This document shows positions 1 through 8,100 of a DNA stretch of 14,291 nucleotides, piece by piece (the stretch's first letter is position 1; each line of letters starts with the position of its first letter). A program made the translations under genes and the position numbers. The stretch comes from Palsa-872 sp036844615 (GTDB lineage: Bacteria > Chloroflexota > Dormibacteria > Dormibacterales > Dormibacteraceae), in contig DAIUFK010000060.1 in assembly GCA_036844615.1 (NCBI GenBank), positions 1-14,291 of the forward strand. The letters run 5' to 3'. Under the pieces are notes generated by a model that was not told the DNA's origin, did no database searches, and saw only the letters and a program-made list of their open reading frames with translations.

Positions 1-148
1 TCAGGTATTCGGTGGTGCCTGTGCCCTTGATGTCGCCGGTGAACTTCTGCGTCACGGTCGCCCTGGTCACCTTCGGGCCTCCCGACGCGCCTGCAGGCTT
101 CTCATCCCAGGCCGTGATCTCGAAGCCACCCTTCGCCGTCTGTGTCAA
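1..148 (-). CDS. DUF3224 family protein, N-terminal part (cut by window edge)
   Basis: The minus strand reads open from a TTG start at 148 to the left edge, giving 49 residues that begin LTQTAKGGFEITAWDEKP. The pattern of FEI.aWDEKP followed by a GGPK.tRA.VTQ.F.GDI.G.G..EYL stretch is the characteristic N-terminus of DUF3224 (small beta-barrel-like proteins of unknown function, usually about 130-150 aa), so roughly two thirds of the gene lies outside the window. The TTG start is supported by a perfect GGAGG ribosome-binding site 6 nt upstream and by the match to the family N-terminus. The gene lies downstream of tRNA-Gly on the same strand, separated by the repeat and assembly gap. Nothing in its context suggests a role in glucan metabolism. 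Family assignment is from recalled motif similarity and no function is claimed. Confidence 0.72.
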   Translation of the reverse strand, partial: MTQTAKGGFEITAWDEKPAGASGGPKVTRATVTQKFTGDIKGTGTTEYL

Positions 149-154
149 TTCGTA

Positions 155-159
155 CCTCC
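155..159 (-). promoter_or_regulatory. Ribosome-binding site GGAGG deciding a TTG start
   Basis: The plus-strand CCTCC at this position reads GGAGG on the minus strand and ends 6 nt before the TTG at 148. It is the strongest Shine-Dalgarno match near any start in the window and is the main reason for accepting TTG as the start of the DUF3224 gene. Confidence 0.7.
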
Positions 160-177
160 ACCTTTTGCCGGATTGCT

Positions 178-199
178 ATGGAGCGCAACTGGCGCCCGC
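178..199. repeat. Partial copy of the 69-bp repeat, left of the assembly gap
   Basis: These 22 bases are identical to 347-368 of the repeat array on the other side of the gap. They break off exactly at the centre of the GC-rich palindrome (before GGCGCCAG), where the sequence resumes at 300. If the gap had zero length, this piece and 300-346 would join into a complete repeat unit. Confidence 0.85.
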
Positions 200-299
200 N
201 NNNNNNNNNNNNNNNNNNNNNNNNNNNNNNNNNNNNNNNNNNNNNNNNNNNNNNNNNNNNNNNNNNNNNNNNNNNNNNNNNNNNNNNNNNNNNNNNNNN
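200..299. other. Assembly gap of 100 N
   Basis: Exactly 100 undetermined bases, the conventional placeholder for a scaffold gap of unknown size. Both flanks are the same tandem repeat and the break falls in the loop of a strong palindrome, so the true length could be zero or several more repeat copies. Confidence 0.98.
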
Positions 300-423
300 G
301 GCGCCAGATAAATCAAAGTCGTCTCCCGCGTAACGAGCTTATGCGAATGGAGCGCAACTGGCGCCCGCGGCGCCAGATAAATCAAAGTCGTCTCCCGCGT
401 AACGAGCTTATGCGAATGGAGCG
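300..423. repeat. Tandem repeat, 69-bp period, abutting the tRNA-Gly 3' end
   Basis: Bases 300-354 are repeated without change at 369-423, a period of 69 bp. The second copy runs into the tRNA gene: its last seven bases, TGGAGCG (417-423), are the 3'-terminal CGCTCCA of tRNA-Gly on the minus strand. The same 7-mer recurs at 348-354 and 179-185. The array therefore looks like a tandem duplication with boundaries at 7-bp direct repeats, one of which is the tRNA 3' end. Each unit also holds a palindrome and a 10-mer complementary to the tRNA 3' end. No open frame or known mobile-element signature is visible. Confidence 0.85.
358..376. repeat. Perfect palindrome: 8-bp stem, 3-nt loop
   Basis: CTGGCGCC and GGCGCCAG flank the triplet CGC, forming a very stable GC-rich hairpin. 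The same two arms lie on either side of the N gap (189-196 and 300-307), so every repeat junction carries this hairpin. No clear run of T follows on either strand, so it is not a textbook intrinsic terminator. It is a plausible reason why sequencing or assembly failed here. Confidence 0.75.
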
Positions 424-430
424 GGAGACG
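389..430 (-). terminator. Candidate terminator-like hairpin built from the tRNA 3' end
   Basis: CGTCTCCCGC at 389-398 and GCGGGAGACG at 421-430 form a perfect 10-bp inverted repeat with a 22-nt loop. On the minus strand the upstream arm is the 3' acceptor strand plus one T-stem residue region of tRNA-Gly. The downstream arm is followed by ACTTTGATTTAT, a moderately T-rich stretch. It could act as an intrinsic terminator or as an alternative fold competing with the tRNA cloverleaf. The T-run is interrupted, so this is a low-confidence call. Confidence 0.35.
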
Positions 431-492
431 GGGATCGAACCCGCTACCTCAACCTTGGGAAGGTCGCGCTCTGCCAGATGAGCTACTCCCGC
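417..492 (-). tRNA. tRNA-Gly (anticodon CCC), CCA encoded
   Basis: A complete 76-nt cloverleaf reads on the minus strand. The acceptor stem is GCGGGAG with CTCCCGC, the D arm GCTC/GAGC, the anticodon stem CGACC/GGTTG with loop TTCCCAA (anticodon CCC, reading GGG), and the T arm GCGGG-TTCGATC-CCCGT. U73 is the discriminator and CCA is encoded. U73 and a G1-C72, C2-G71 acceptor end are typical of bacterial glycine tRNAs. The 5' end lies 24 bp after the stop codon of the nucleotidyltransferase gene on the same strand, so it may be co-transcribed. The 3' end is embedded in a 69-bp tandem repeat. Confidence 0.96.
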
Positions 493-516
493 TGGCGACC
501 TCCAATCTTATGAGAC

Positions 517-3039
517 TCACGTCTCGACCACGCCCTCGGCCTGAGGCGCCATCTCGGTAACAACCGAGCGCACCAATGCCGAGTATTCCTCGACCAGCGA
601 GTCAGAACGGACCGGGTCGAGGGTGGAAGCGATGATGTGGTACTCGGGACGGTCGGCGTCAGGCACCACCAGCACCCAGCCGCCCTCGACGAACACCTTG
701 ACCCCGTCGGTCAGGTCGACGCGGTCTTTCAGGTGCTTTTCCATCATCGTCCGCATCACCCGGCCCTTGACCTCCCACGGGCAGAACTCGACAGCAGTGC
801 GATGGGCCACCGCCGGGAGGTTCGACCGCAAAACACCAAGCGATGCGCCTGTTCGCGCGATCAGCTCCATCACCCGCACAGTCGTGAAGATGGCATCGAA
901 CGAAACCGCGAAGTCCGGCCAGCAGTAGCCGCCGGCGCCATCCGAGGCGACCACTGTCTCGGCATGCTGGGCTGCACGCAGCACGGCGCCGGGGGTGATC
1001 TTAGTCGGCACGAAACGGCTCTCCAGCTTCTCGGCGATCATCGAGAAGGCGAGCGACGCCGAAGCCGGGCCGAGCACCATGCCCGGCTTGTTCGCCAGGG
1101 CGAGCTGAACGAGGACCGCGAACGCCGTGTCGTGGTCGAGCACCTCCCCTGTCTCATCGATGAGGAAGCAACGTTCGCCTGGCGTGTCAATGAAGATTCC
1201 GAGCTTGGCTTTCACCGCGGCGACGATCACGCCCATCTCGACGAGGTGCGCGCGAAAGCTCGCCGCATCCTGCTCGACCACTATCTCGGCCGGCGCCGCG
1301 CTGAGCGGGATGACAGTGGCGTTCATCTCTTGCAGCACCCTCGGCAGCGCGAGGGCAGCTGCCCCGTTGTTGTAGTCGACCAGGATCTTGAATGCGGCGC
1401 CTCGCACCGCCTCCACGTCGATTCTGCTGAGCAGCTCCTCGACGTAACGGTCGGTCTGCCCGTCCCGCCTGATGATCCGACCCATCTCGTAGTGGGAGAC
1501 GCGGCGGATGTCCTCGCGGAAGTAAAGGCTCTCGAGCTTTCGCTCGATGCGCTTGTCGAGGTCCAGGCCGTGGTCGTCGAAGATGCGGATGTCGGCCGAG
1601 CGCGGGTCGACTGGCGAGGTCTGCACGTGGACCGCCGACACGTGGGTATGGCGCGCCCAGTAGCGCGCGACCGGCGCCGGAAGGACCGACAGGTCGGTGA
1701 CGTTGGCGCCAGAAGAGATCATTCCCGAGATCACCGCGCGATGGATCATGCGAGCCGATCGCGTGTAGTCCCTGGAGATCGCGATCTCGGTTCCCTTCGG
1801 GCTCAGCGCCGCGACCGCGGCACCGAGCCTGGCGCCGAACTCCGGGGTGAACTCCACGTTGATGAGCCCGGTGAGACCGTACGAGGTGAACAGGTTCCGC
1901 TTCCACGAGCCCGCCCAGATGATCGACTCGTGCACCACGGCGCCGGGCTCGACCTCCTTGTTGGGCCAGATCCTGACGTTGGGGTTGACAGTCGAGCCGG
2001 CGCCGATCACCACCTCGCTGCCGATCACGCTGCCCTCCTCGAGGAGGCATCCGTTCTTGACCGTCACCGAGCGGCACACGACAGCACCGCGAAGGCGCGA
2101 GTTCTCGCCTATGTAGGTGTGGTCCCAGATGATCGAGTTCGACACCTTGGCGCCCGAATCGATCGTCGTGTTGCCGCCGACCACACAGGGCCCGTTGACC
2201 CAGGCTCCTCCCTGCACCTTGGCGCCTGCGCAGATGAGCGCAGGGCCGTCGATGCGCGCCGACGGGGAAACCTCAGCGTCGGGATGGATCCAGATCCCCT
2301 CGCCCACCCTCTGACCCGGAAGCTCGACCTTGACGCGGCCCTCGAGGCAGTCGAAGTTCGCCTTGATGTAGGCGCCGTGGCTGCCGACGTCCTCCCAGTA
2401 GCCCGGAGCTACCCAGCCGAAGACAGGCTCGCCCTGCTTCAGCAGCTTGGGGAACACATCCCCCGACCAGTCGGTCGGCTCGCCCGCCCTGAAGAACTCG
2501 AACACGGCGGGATCCAGGATGTAGATGCCTGTGTTGGCGAGGTCCGAGATGACCTCGCCCCAGCTCGGCTTCTCGATGAACCGCTGGACCGCGCCGCCTT
2601 CGTCGACCACGACCACGCCGTACTCGAGCGGGTTGGGCACCGGCTTGAGGACGATGGTCGCAAGCGCGCGCCGCTCGCGATGGAAGCGGGCCGCGGCGAC
2701 CAGGTCGATGTCGGTGAGCGAATCGCCGGAGATGACGACGAACGGCTCGGTGAGCTGGGATCGCGCGAGCATCACCGATCCTGCAGTGCCGAGCGGAGAG
2801 TCCTCGACCGAGTAGGTGAGCGCCACGCCCTGCTCTGAGCCGTCGCCGAAGTAGTTGCGGATCGAAGCGCCCAGGTACTGCACCGTCGCCACCACGTCGC
2901 GCATCTGGTTGCGCCTGAGGTGCAGAAGGATGTGCTCCATGATCGGCCGCCCGGCAACCGGCACAAGGGGTTTTGGCTGGCGGCTGGTCAGCGGGCGGAG
3001 ACGAGACCCCTCGCCGCCTGCCATGACTACCGCTTTCAT
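517..3039 (-). CDS. Sugar-phosphate nucleotidyltransferase with degenerate phosphomannomutase-like domain
   Basis: An 840-aa protein with three parts. Residues 1-235 are a nucleotidyltransferase fold: MAGGEGSRLRPLT at 6-18 is the nucleotide-binding loop, with GDSLTD at 105-110, EKP at 156-158 and GYWEDVGS at 213-220. Residues 250-375 are hexapeptide repeats forming a left-handed beta-helix. Residues 385-835 resemble phosphomannomutase/phosphoglucomutase. The whole architecture and length match proteins annotated as mannose-1-phosphate guanylyltransferase in actinobacteria and relatives. The mutase half lacks the usual catalytic loops: TASHNP is replaced by QTSPVDP (473-479), DGDGDR by DTPGER (618-623), and the GEMSGH-type sugar loop by SDGAGGY (699-705). 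It is therefore probably regulatory or structural, a trait I recall in this family. The substrate could be mannose-1-P or glucose-1-P; sequence alone does not decide. ATG start, no strong ribosome-binding site. It diverges from the phosphorylase gene. Confidence 0.85.
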   Translation of the reverse strand: MKAVVMAGGEGSRLRPLTSRQPKPLVPVAGRPIMEHILLHLRRNQMRDVVATVQYLGASIRNYFGDGSEQGVALTYSVEDSPLGTAGSVMLARSQLTEPFVVISGDSLTDIDLVAAARFHRERRALATIVLKPVPNPLEYGVVVVDEGGAVQRFIEKPSWGEVISDLANTGIYILDPAVFEFFRAGEPTDWSGDVFPKLLKQGEPVFGWVAPGYWEDVGSHGAYIKANFDCLEGRVKVELPGQRVGEGIWIHPDAEVSPSARIDGPALICAGAKVQGGAWVNGPCVVGGNTTIDSGAKVSNSIIWDHTYIGENSRLRGAVVCRSVTVKNGCLLEEGSVIGSEVVIGAGSTVNPNVRIWPNKEVEPGAVVHESIIWAGSWKRNLFTSYGLTGLINVEFTPEFGARLGAAVAALSPKGTEIAISRDYTRSARMIHRAVISGMISSGANVTDLSVLPAPVARYWARHTHVSAVHVQTSPVDPRSADIRIFDDHGLDLDKRIERKLESLYFREDIRRVSHYEMGRIIRRDGQTDRYVEELLSRIDVEAVRGAAFKILVDYNNGAAALALPRVLQEMNATVIPLSAAPAEIVVEQDAASFRAHLVEMGVIVAAVKAKLGIFIDTPGERCFLIDETGEVLDHDTAFAVLVQLALANKPGMVLGPASASLAFSMIAEKLESRFVPTKITPGAVLRAAQHAETVVASDGAGGYCWPDFAVSFDAIFTTVRVMELIARTGASLGVLRSNLPAVAHRTAVEFCPWEVKGRVMRTMMEKHLKDRVDLTDGVKVFVEGGWVLVVPDADRPEYHIIASTLDPVRSDSLVEEYSALVRSVVTEMAPQAEGVVET

Positions 3040-3074
3040 GCCCCAGTCATCGCAGTCGATACCATCGTAAGTCG
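3040..3074. promoter_or_regulatory. 35-bp divergent intergenic region with overlapping -10-like hexamers
   Basis: This is all the space between the starts of the nucleotidyltransferase gene (minus) and the phosphorylase gene (plus). TACCAT at 3060-3065 on the plus strand fits TANNNT and would place transcription start next to the phosphorylase ATG at 3075, suggesting a leaderless mRNA. No Shine-Dalgarno sequence precedes that ATG. On the minus strand TACGAT (3069 down to 3064) also fits TANNNT and would leave a leader of about 18 nt. The two boxes share bases 3064-3065, so the promoters would be mutually exclusive. No convincing -35 boxes were seen; such hexamers are common by chance. Confidence 0.3.
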
Positions 3075-5162
3075 ATGCTGGAGAAAATCGACCACCTCAG
3101 CCCTGTGCTCGAGGAGCTCAATCACTTCGCCCACGACCTTCTCTGGACCTGGGAGCCGCGGATCGAGGGCGTGTTCAGGGCCCTCGATGCGGAACGCTGG
3201 GAGTCGACGCGGCAGAACCCGGTCCTCTTGCTCTCTCAGCTCGGCGAGGAAGGTGTGGGCCAGGCCCTGGAGCGCGAGGAAGTTGGGTCGGCGCTCGAGG
3301 ATGCCCGGGCCGCCTATCGCGAGTACTACGACAGGCGCCCCAACTTCATGGACGCCAAGGCGCCCCTCGTCATCGGATATTTCTCGCTCGAGTTCGGCCT
3401 CGCCGAATGCCTTCCCATCTATTCGGGCGGGCTTGGAGTCCTCGCCGGCGACCACCTGAAGGCCACCAGCGACCTCGGGTTGCCGCTGGTCGCAGTCGGC
3501 CTTTTGTACAGGCAGGGCTTCGGACGGCAGGAGATTGACGCGGCTGGACGCCAGGTCGAGGTGTACACGGAGCATCGAGGGAGCGACCTCCCTGTGCGGA
3601 AGGTGGAGGGGGTCGAGGTCGAGGCTCCCATCGGCAATCGCACAGTGAAGATCGCCGTGTGGCGGGCGCAGGTCGGCAGAGTCCCGCTCTTCCTCCTTGA
3701 CACCGACGTCGAGTCCAACCCTGCCGACCTGCGCGCGATCACGGATCGCCTCTACGTCCCGGAGCCCGACCGGCGGCTCCGCCAGGAGATCGTGCTTGGC
3801 ATCGGCGGCGTACGCGCCCTGCGCGCGCTCGGCATGGTGGCAAGCGTCTTCCATCTCAACGAGGGCCACAGCTTTCTTTGCGCGATCGAGAGGATTCGCG
3901 AGCTTCGCTCCTCGCGGCGCATGACCCTCGAGGAGGCACGGCTCGTCGCCAGGGCCGGCATCGTCTTCACCACCCACACGCCAATCGCTGCGGGGAGCGA
4001 TTACTTCGAGCCAGGCCTCGTGTGGGACCTCCTCGGTCCTTACCTGAACGAGGTTGGCATCTCGTTCGACAGGTTCATGGACCTCGGCAGGCAGCGGCCT
4101 GGCGATCCACGCGAGAGGCTCTGCACCACCTACGCAGCGTTGCGCCTCGCCGACCAGGCGGTCGGAGTGAGCCGCCTGCATGGCACCGTCTCGAAGCGGC
4201 TCTGGAAGGATGCATGGCGAGGACTTCCCGAGATCCAGGTGCCGATTGGTTCGGTGACGAACGGAGTCCACATGCCCACCTGGGTGGCGCCTGAGATCCG
4301 CGCTCTGCTGCGCCGCTATGTAGGCCCCGACTGGTGGGACCTCGACGGCGCCGACGGGCGGTGGGAGGCCGTGTACGAGATCCCGGCGGGCGAGCTGTGG
4401 ACGCTCCATGTCGAGCTCAAGCGACGCCTCCTCGAGATAGCGCGGACGAGGTCGGAGCACCCTGCAGACCTCGACCTCAACGCGCTAACGCTCGGCTTCG
4501 GCAGGCGCTTCGCGCCCTACAAGCGCGCCAACCTTCTGCTGCAGGACCGGCCCCGGCTGGCCAAGCTGCTGAAGAGCGCCAAGCAGCCAGTGCAGTTCCT
4601 GTTCGCCGGCAAAGCTCACCCCGCCGACCAGCCCGGCAAGGACATCGCCGCCGGCGTCGTCGCGCTCGCCCGCGAGCAGCCCCGAGTCGTCTTTCTCAAG
4701 GACTACGACATCGAGCTCGCCGGCCACCTGGTGCGCGGCGCAGACGTGTGGCTGAACAACCCGCGCAGGTTCCTTGAGGCGAGCGGCACGAGCGGCATGA
4801 AGGCAGGCGCCAACGGGGTGCTCAACGTGAGCATCCTCGACGGTTGGTGGGACGAGGGCTACAGGGTGGAGCTGGGCTGGGCGATCCCGTCGGGCGCCAC
4901 TCTCGATCGCCCGGAGGTCGACGACCAGGCCGAGGCGGAGAGCATGTACAGGCTGCTCGAGCGCGAGGTCGTGCCGCTGTATTTCGAGCGGGACGCGAAC
5001 GGCATCCCGCAACGGTGGGTGGAGATGATGAAGGCTTCCATCCGGCACATCGCCACCGAGTTCGCCGCGAGGCGGATGGTGATCGACTACTTCAACACCG
5101 CCTACGCACCAGGCGCGCGGCGAGTGGAGCAGCTGCGCCTATTGCCCGACTGGGGCGGCTGA
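3075..5162 (+). CDS. glgP: Alpha-glucan phosphorylase (GT35, short DUF3417-type)
   Basis: A 695-aa cytoplasmic enzyme that releases glucose 1-phosphate from the non-reducing ends of alpha-1,4-glucan. The N-terminus (residues 10-60, with DLLWTWEP and a RWEST..NPV segment) is the DUF3417 region of the short alpha-glucan phosphorylase family rather than the long glycogen phosphorylase type. YFSLEFGLAE.LPIYSGGLG (102-121) and GDHLKA (125-130) are the conserved N-lobe substrate segments, and VFHLNEGHS marks the centre. EASGTSGMKA near residue 576 carries the lysine expected to hold pyridoxal phosphate. GANGVLN and LDGWWDEG follow it, as in this family. The ATG at 3075 lacks a ribosome-binding site. 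It is the only plus-strand gene in the window, diverging from the nucleotidyltransferase gene and overlapping the 3' end of the GH57-GT5 gene by 24 bp. The product fits the glucan theme of the locus. Confidence 0.93.
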   Translation: MLEKIDHLSPVLEELNHFAHDLLWTWEPRIEGVFRALDAERWESTRQNPVLLLSQLGEEGVGQALEREEVGSALEDARAAYREYYDRRPNFMDAKAPLVIGYFSLEFGLAECLPIYSGGLGVLAGDHLKATSDLGLPLVAVGLLYRQGFGRQEIDAAGRQVEVYTEHRGSDLPVRKVEGVEVEAPIGNRTVKIAVWRAQVGRVPLFLLDTDVESNPADLRAITDRLYVPEPDRRLRQEIVLGIGGVRALRALGMVASVFHLNEGHSFLCAIERIRELRSSRRMTLEEARLVARAGIVFTTHTPIAAGSDYFEPGLVWDLLGPYLNEVGISFDRFMDLGRQRPGDPRERLCTTYAALRLADQAVGVSRLHGTVSKRLWKDAWRGLPEIQVPIGSVTNGVHMPTWVAPEIRALLRRYVGPDWWDLDGADGRWEAVYEIPAGELWTLHVELKRRLLEIARTRSEHPADLDLNALTLGFGRRFAPYKRANLLLQDRPRLAKLLKSAKQPVQFLFAGKAHPADQPGKDIAAGVVALAREQPRVVFLKDYDIELAGHLVRGADVWLNNPRRFLEASGTSGMKAGANGVLNVSILDGWWDEGYRVELGWAIPSGATLDRPEVDDQAEAESMYRLLEREVVPLYFERDANGIPQRWVEMMKASIRHIATEFAARRMVIDYFNTAYAPGARRVEQLRLLPDWGG

Positions 5163-8100
5163 TACTCCTCGCCGTTCGCGTCGAGCGCTGATCCCAGCGA
5201 GATAGAGCTGCACGTACTTCTCGGCTGAGCGCGACCACGACACGTCCTCGGTCATCGCCCTGCGGATCAGCCACGCCCACAGGGAGGGGTGCCGATAGGT
5301 CTCCGCCGCCCTGACGACAGCCGCGAAGAACTGCCACGGGTCGTAGGCGTCGAACCTGAAACCGTTCCCCGTCGCGGCCACAGGGTCGTAGTCCTTGATC
5401 GTGTCCGCGAGGCCGCCCGTCGCGCGAACCACCGGGATCGTGCCGTAGCGCAGGGCGATCAGCTGCGCGAGGCCGCACGGCTCGAAGCGAGATGGCATCC
5501 ACAGCATGTCCGCGCCGGCGTAGACGCGCTGCGCGAGGGCGGAGTCGAAACCGATGGCGGCGGCCACCTGCTTCGGCCGCTCTGCGGCCCAGCGCCTGAA
5601 CATGTCTTCGTAGCGCCTGTCGCCCGCGCCGACAACCACTATCTGCACGCCGAGCTGCATGAGAGCGGGCATCGCCTGCTCGACCAGGTCGAGACCCTTG
5701 ACGTCGTAGAACCTGGAGACGATGGCGCACAGCGGTTTGTCGGTGTGCTCGAGCTTGAGCTCGGTCCGCAGCTCCGCGCGGTCCAGCGCCTTTGCCTCCG
5801 GCGCCAGCGCCGAATAGTGATGCGGGATGTTGGGATCGTGCTCGGGGTCGAACAGCTCGTAGTCGATGCCGTCGATGATCCCGTGGAGCTTGTGTGCGTG
5901 GCTGCGCAGCAGCTCGTCGAGACCCTCTCCGAACTCGGGGGTCTGGATCTCTTTCGCGTAGCGCTCACTCACGGTGTTGACGACGTCGGAGAAATGGATG
6001 CCGCGAGCTAGAAAGTTGACGACATCGTCGAGGCCCGGGATGCCGGCGCGAAGCAGGCCCCACTTCTCAAGGCCCGCGAGCTGCAGCGCGCCGAAGCCGA
6101 ACTTGCCCTGCTCAGCCAGGTTGTGGATCGTGAGAGCCGTCGCGACCTCCCCGATCGGCCCCTCCGCATAGACACGCTCGATCAAGTTCGGAATCAGCGC
6201 CGCGAACGAGTCGTGGACGTGAACCACGTCGGGGATGAACTTCAGCGCGGGCAGCATCTCCAGGACGGCGCGGCTGAAGTACACAGACCTCGCGTCGTCG
6301 TCTCCAAACCCGTAGATGCCGTCGCGGTCGTACAGGGACGGGCAGTCGACGAAGTACACCGGGATCTCACCGAGGCGACCCTCGAAGATGGTGGCCGCCA
6401 GAGCCTGCGCGCCGAAAGGCACCTGCAGGTCGGTGACCACTGGCTTGAGGCCGTGGCGGGCGATGTCGATCTGACGATAACGAGGCATGACAAGCCGCAC
6501 GTCGTGGCCGAGACGGTGCAGCTCTTTCGACAGGGCGGCGGTGACGTCGGCCACGCTGCCCGATTTCGCGAACGGCACCAGCTCCGCGGTGGCCAGCAGC
6601 ACCTTCAGGTGGCGTGCTTCCGTCACCTCGACAGGGTGCGGGTCGCCGGGGATGCGCAGGCCAAGCGAACCGTTTGGTGGCACCTGCTCGATGTCGCGGC
6701 CTTCACGGCTGACCACGAGCGCCAGCTCGAGCGTGTCCCCTTCGCGCTTTGCAAGGTGCTCGTACGGCACTGAAAGGAAGAAGGGATCGGCTGCCTCCCA
6801 CTCGTTCTCGGCCTCGGCCTTGGTCTGCGGCTCAACCACCCTGGCGACGGTGACCGAAGCACCTTTCGCGTGGGGAACTATCCGGATCACGTAGGCAGGC
6901 TCGAAGCCAAGCTCGGCGGTGGCTGCCGCCGGCAGCGGCAGGTCGATGTGTCCTCCGCCCTCACCGGCGGGCGCGCCGGAGCAGTAGATCCAGAAGTCGA
7001 CGTGCTGGGCCTCGAGCTCGGCGGGCGTGCGAGGGGTGTCGATCCGGAAGTACAGGCGCTCGTGGTCGCTGCCGTAGAACACTCGCTCGACGAAGCCGGC
7101 GGGCCTGTGCAGGGCGCCGAAGCCCGAGCCGACCAGGTAATAGCCCGCATGGCTCCAACTCGGATCTTTGATCGAGGTAGGGCTGATGCTCACCGACGGG
7201 ACGCCTCGTTCCGGGGTGCTGGCCCGCTCGATGATGGGCTGGAAGAGGCGGGCGGGCGGGCGCTGGCCCATCAGCTTGTACACGTTGCGGAGATGGAGCC
7301 GGAACTGGTTGTCCCAGATTGGGTCCATGCCCGAGTCGTGCTTGCGGCTGAACCACCAGAACCAGTCGCTGCCCTCGGTGATCAGGATCTCGCGCCACGC
7401 CAGCGCCGCATGCTCGGATTCCTTTGGGCGCTGGCGCGATTGCTCCTCCAGCCAGTCCCGCGTCTCCGCCAGCAGGTCCCACGCAGTGTTGTGCTCCGGG
7501 TCGCCGATCCAGGTATCGAGGCTCGCCCCGATCCAGCTCCCCGTGTGAAGCCTGTGCAGCTGCTGCTGCGCTGGGTGTTCCTGCAGGAAGTCGCTGACGG
7601 TGGTGGTGATGATGTCCTGCGAAGCCTCGAGCTCCGTGTAGAGGGCGTTCAGGAAATCGTGGCCGTCCCGCGGGTAGAACTCCCAGGCGTTCTCGCCGTC
7701 GAGCGCGATCACCGCGAGGAAGTCGCGATCCTCCTGCTGTTCGCGGATGCGTTTCAACCTGTCGATGAGATCTCGCGCAGCGTCGATCGACGACATGCGC
7801 TGGTAGTCGAAGCCGATGACGTTCGAGAGCCCTGAGTCGCGAAACACCATCCCCAGCGATCGGCCTTCGCGATCCACGCGGTGCGGCTGGTACAGCCGCT
7901 CAGGCGTTAGCGGGCCGTCCAACGAGCGCGCCAGCACCTCGGCGTCGCTGATCATCCAGTCGATACCGGCTCTCACCGCCATTCCCACCACGCTTTCCCC
8001 GACTGCCATCTCGGACGGCCACATACCGGTGGGCTTTCGCCCGATCAGGCGCTCGAAGAGGCCCTGCCCAAGCTCGATCTGACGCTCGGCATCCTCGCGA

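Noticed and set aside
178..423. CRISPR array or phage attachment site
   Set aside because: The units are contiguous 69-bp tandem copies with no variable spacers. The tRNA-derived core is only 7 bp and no integrase gene or second tRNA end is visible.
514..527. GAGAC-GTGA-GTCTC hairpin over the nucleotidyltransferase stop codon
   Set aside because: Only a 5-bp stem with no T-run, and the tRNA follows 24 bp on. Too weak to call a terminator.
637..2838. 733-aa open frame on the plus strand antisense to the nucleotidyltransferase
   Set aside because: It mirrors the codon structure of a clearly recognisable gene in high-GC DNA and has a low-complexity Arg/Asp/His/Val-rich composition with no motif. 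It is a shadow frame.
3036..4460. 474-aa open frame on the minus strand antisense to the phosphorylase
   Set aside because: The plus strand carries all phosphorylase motifs. The antisense product is Arg/Glu/Val-rich with no recognisable domain and no ribosome-binding site.
6870..7835. 321-aa plus-strand open frame inside the GH57 half of the fusion gene
   Set aside because: Shadow of the GH57 coding sequence; no motif and repetitive charged composition.
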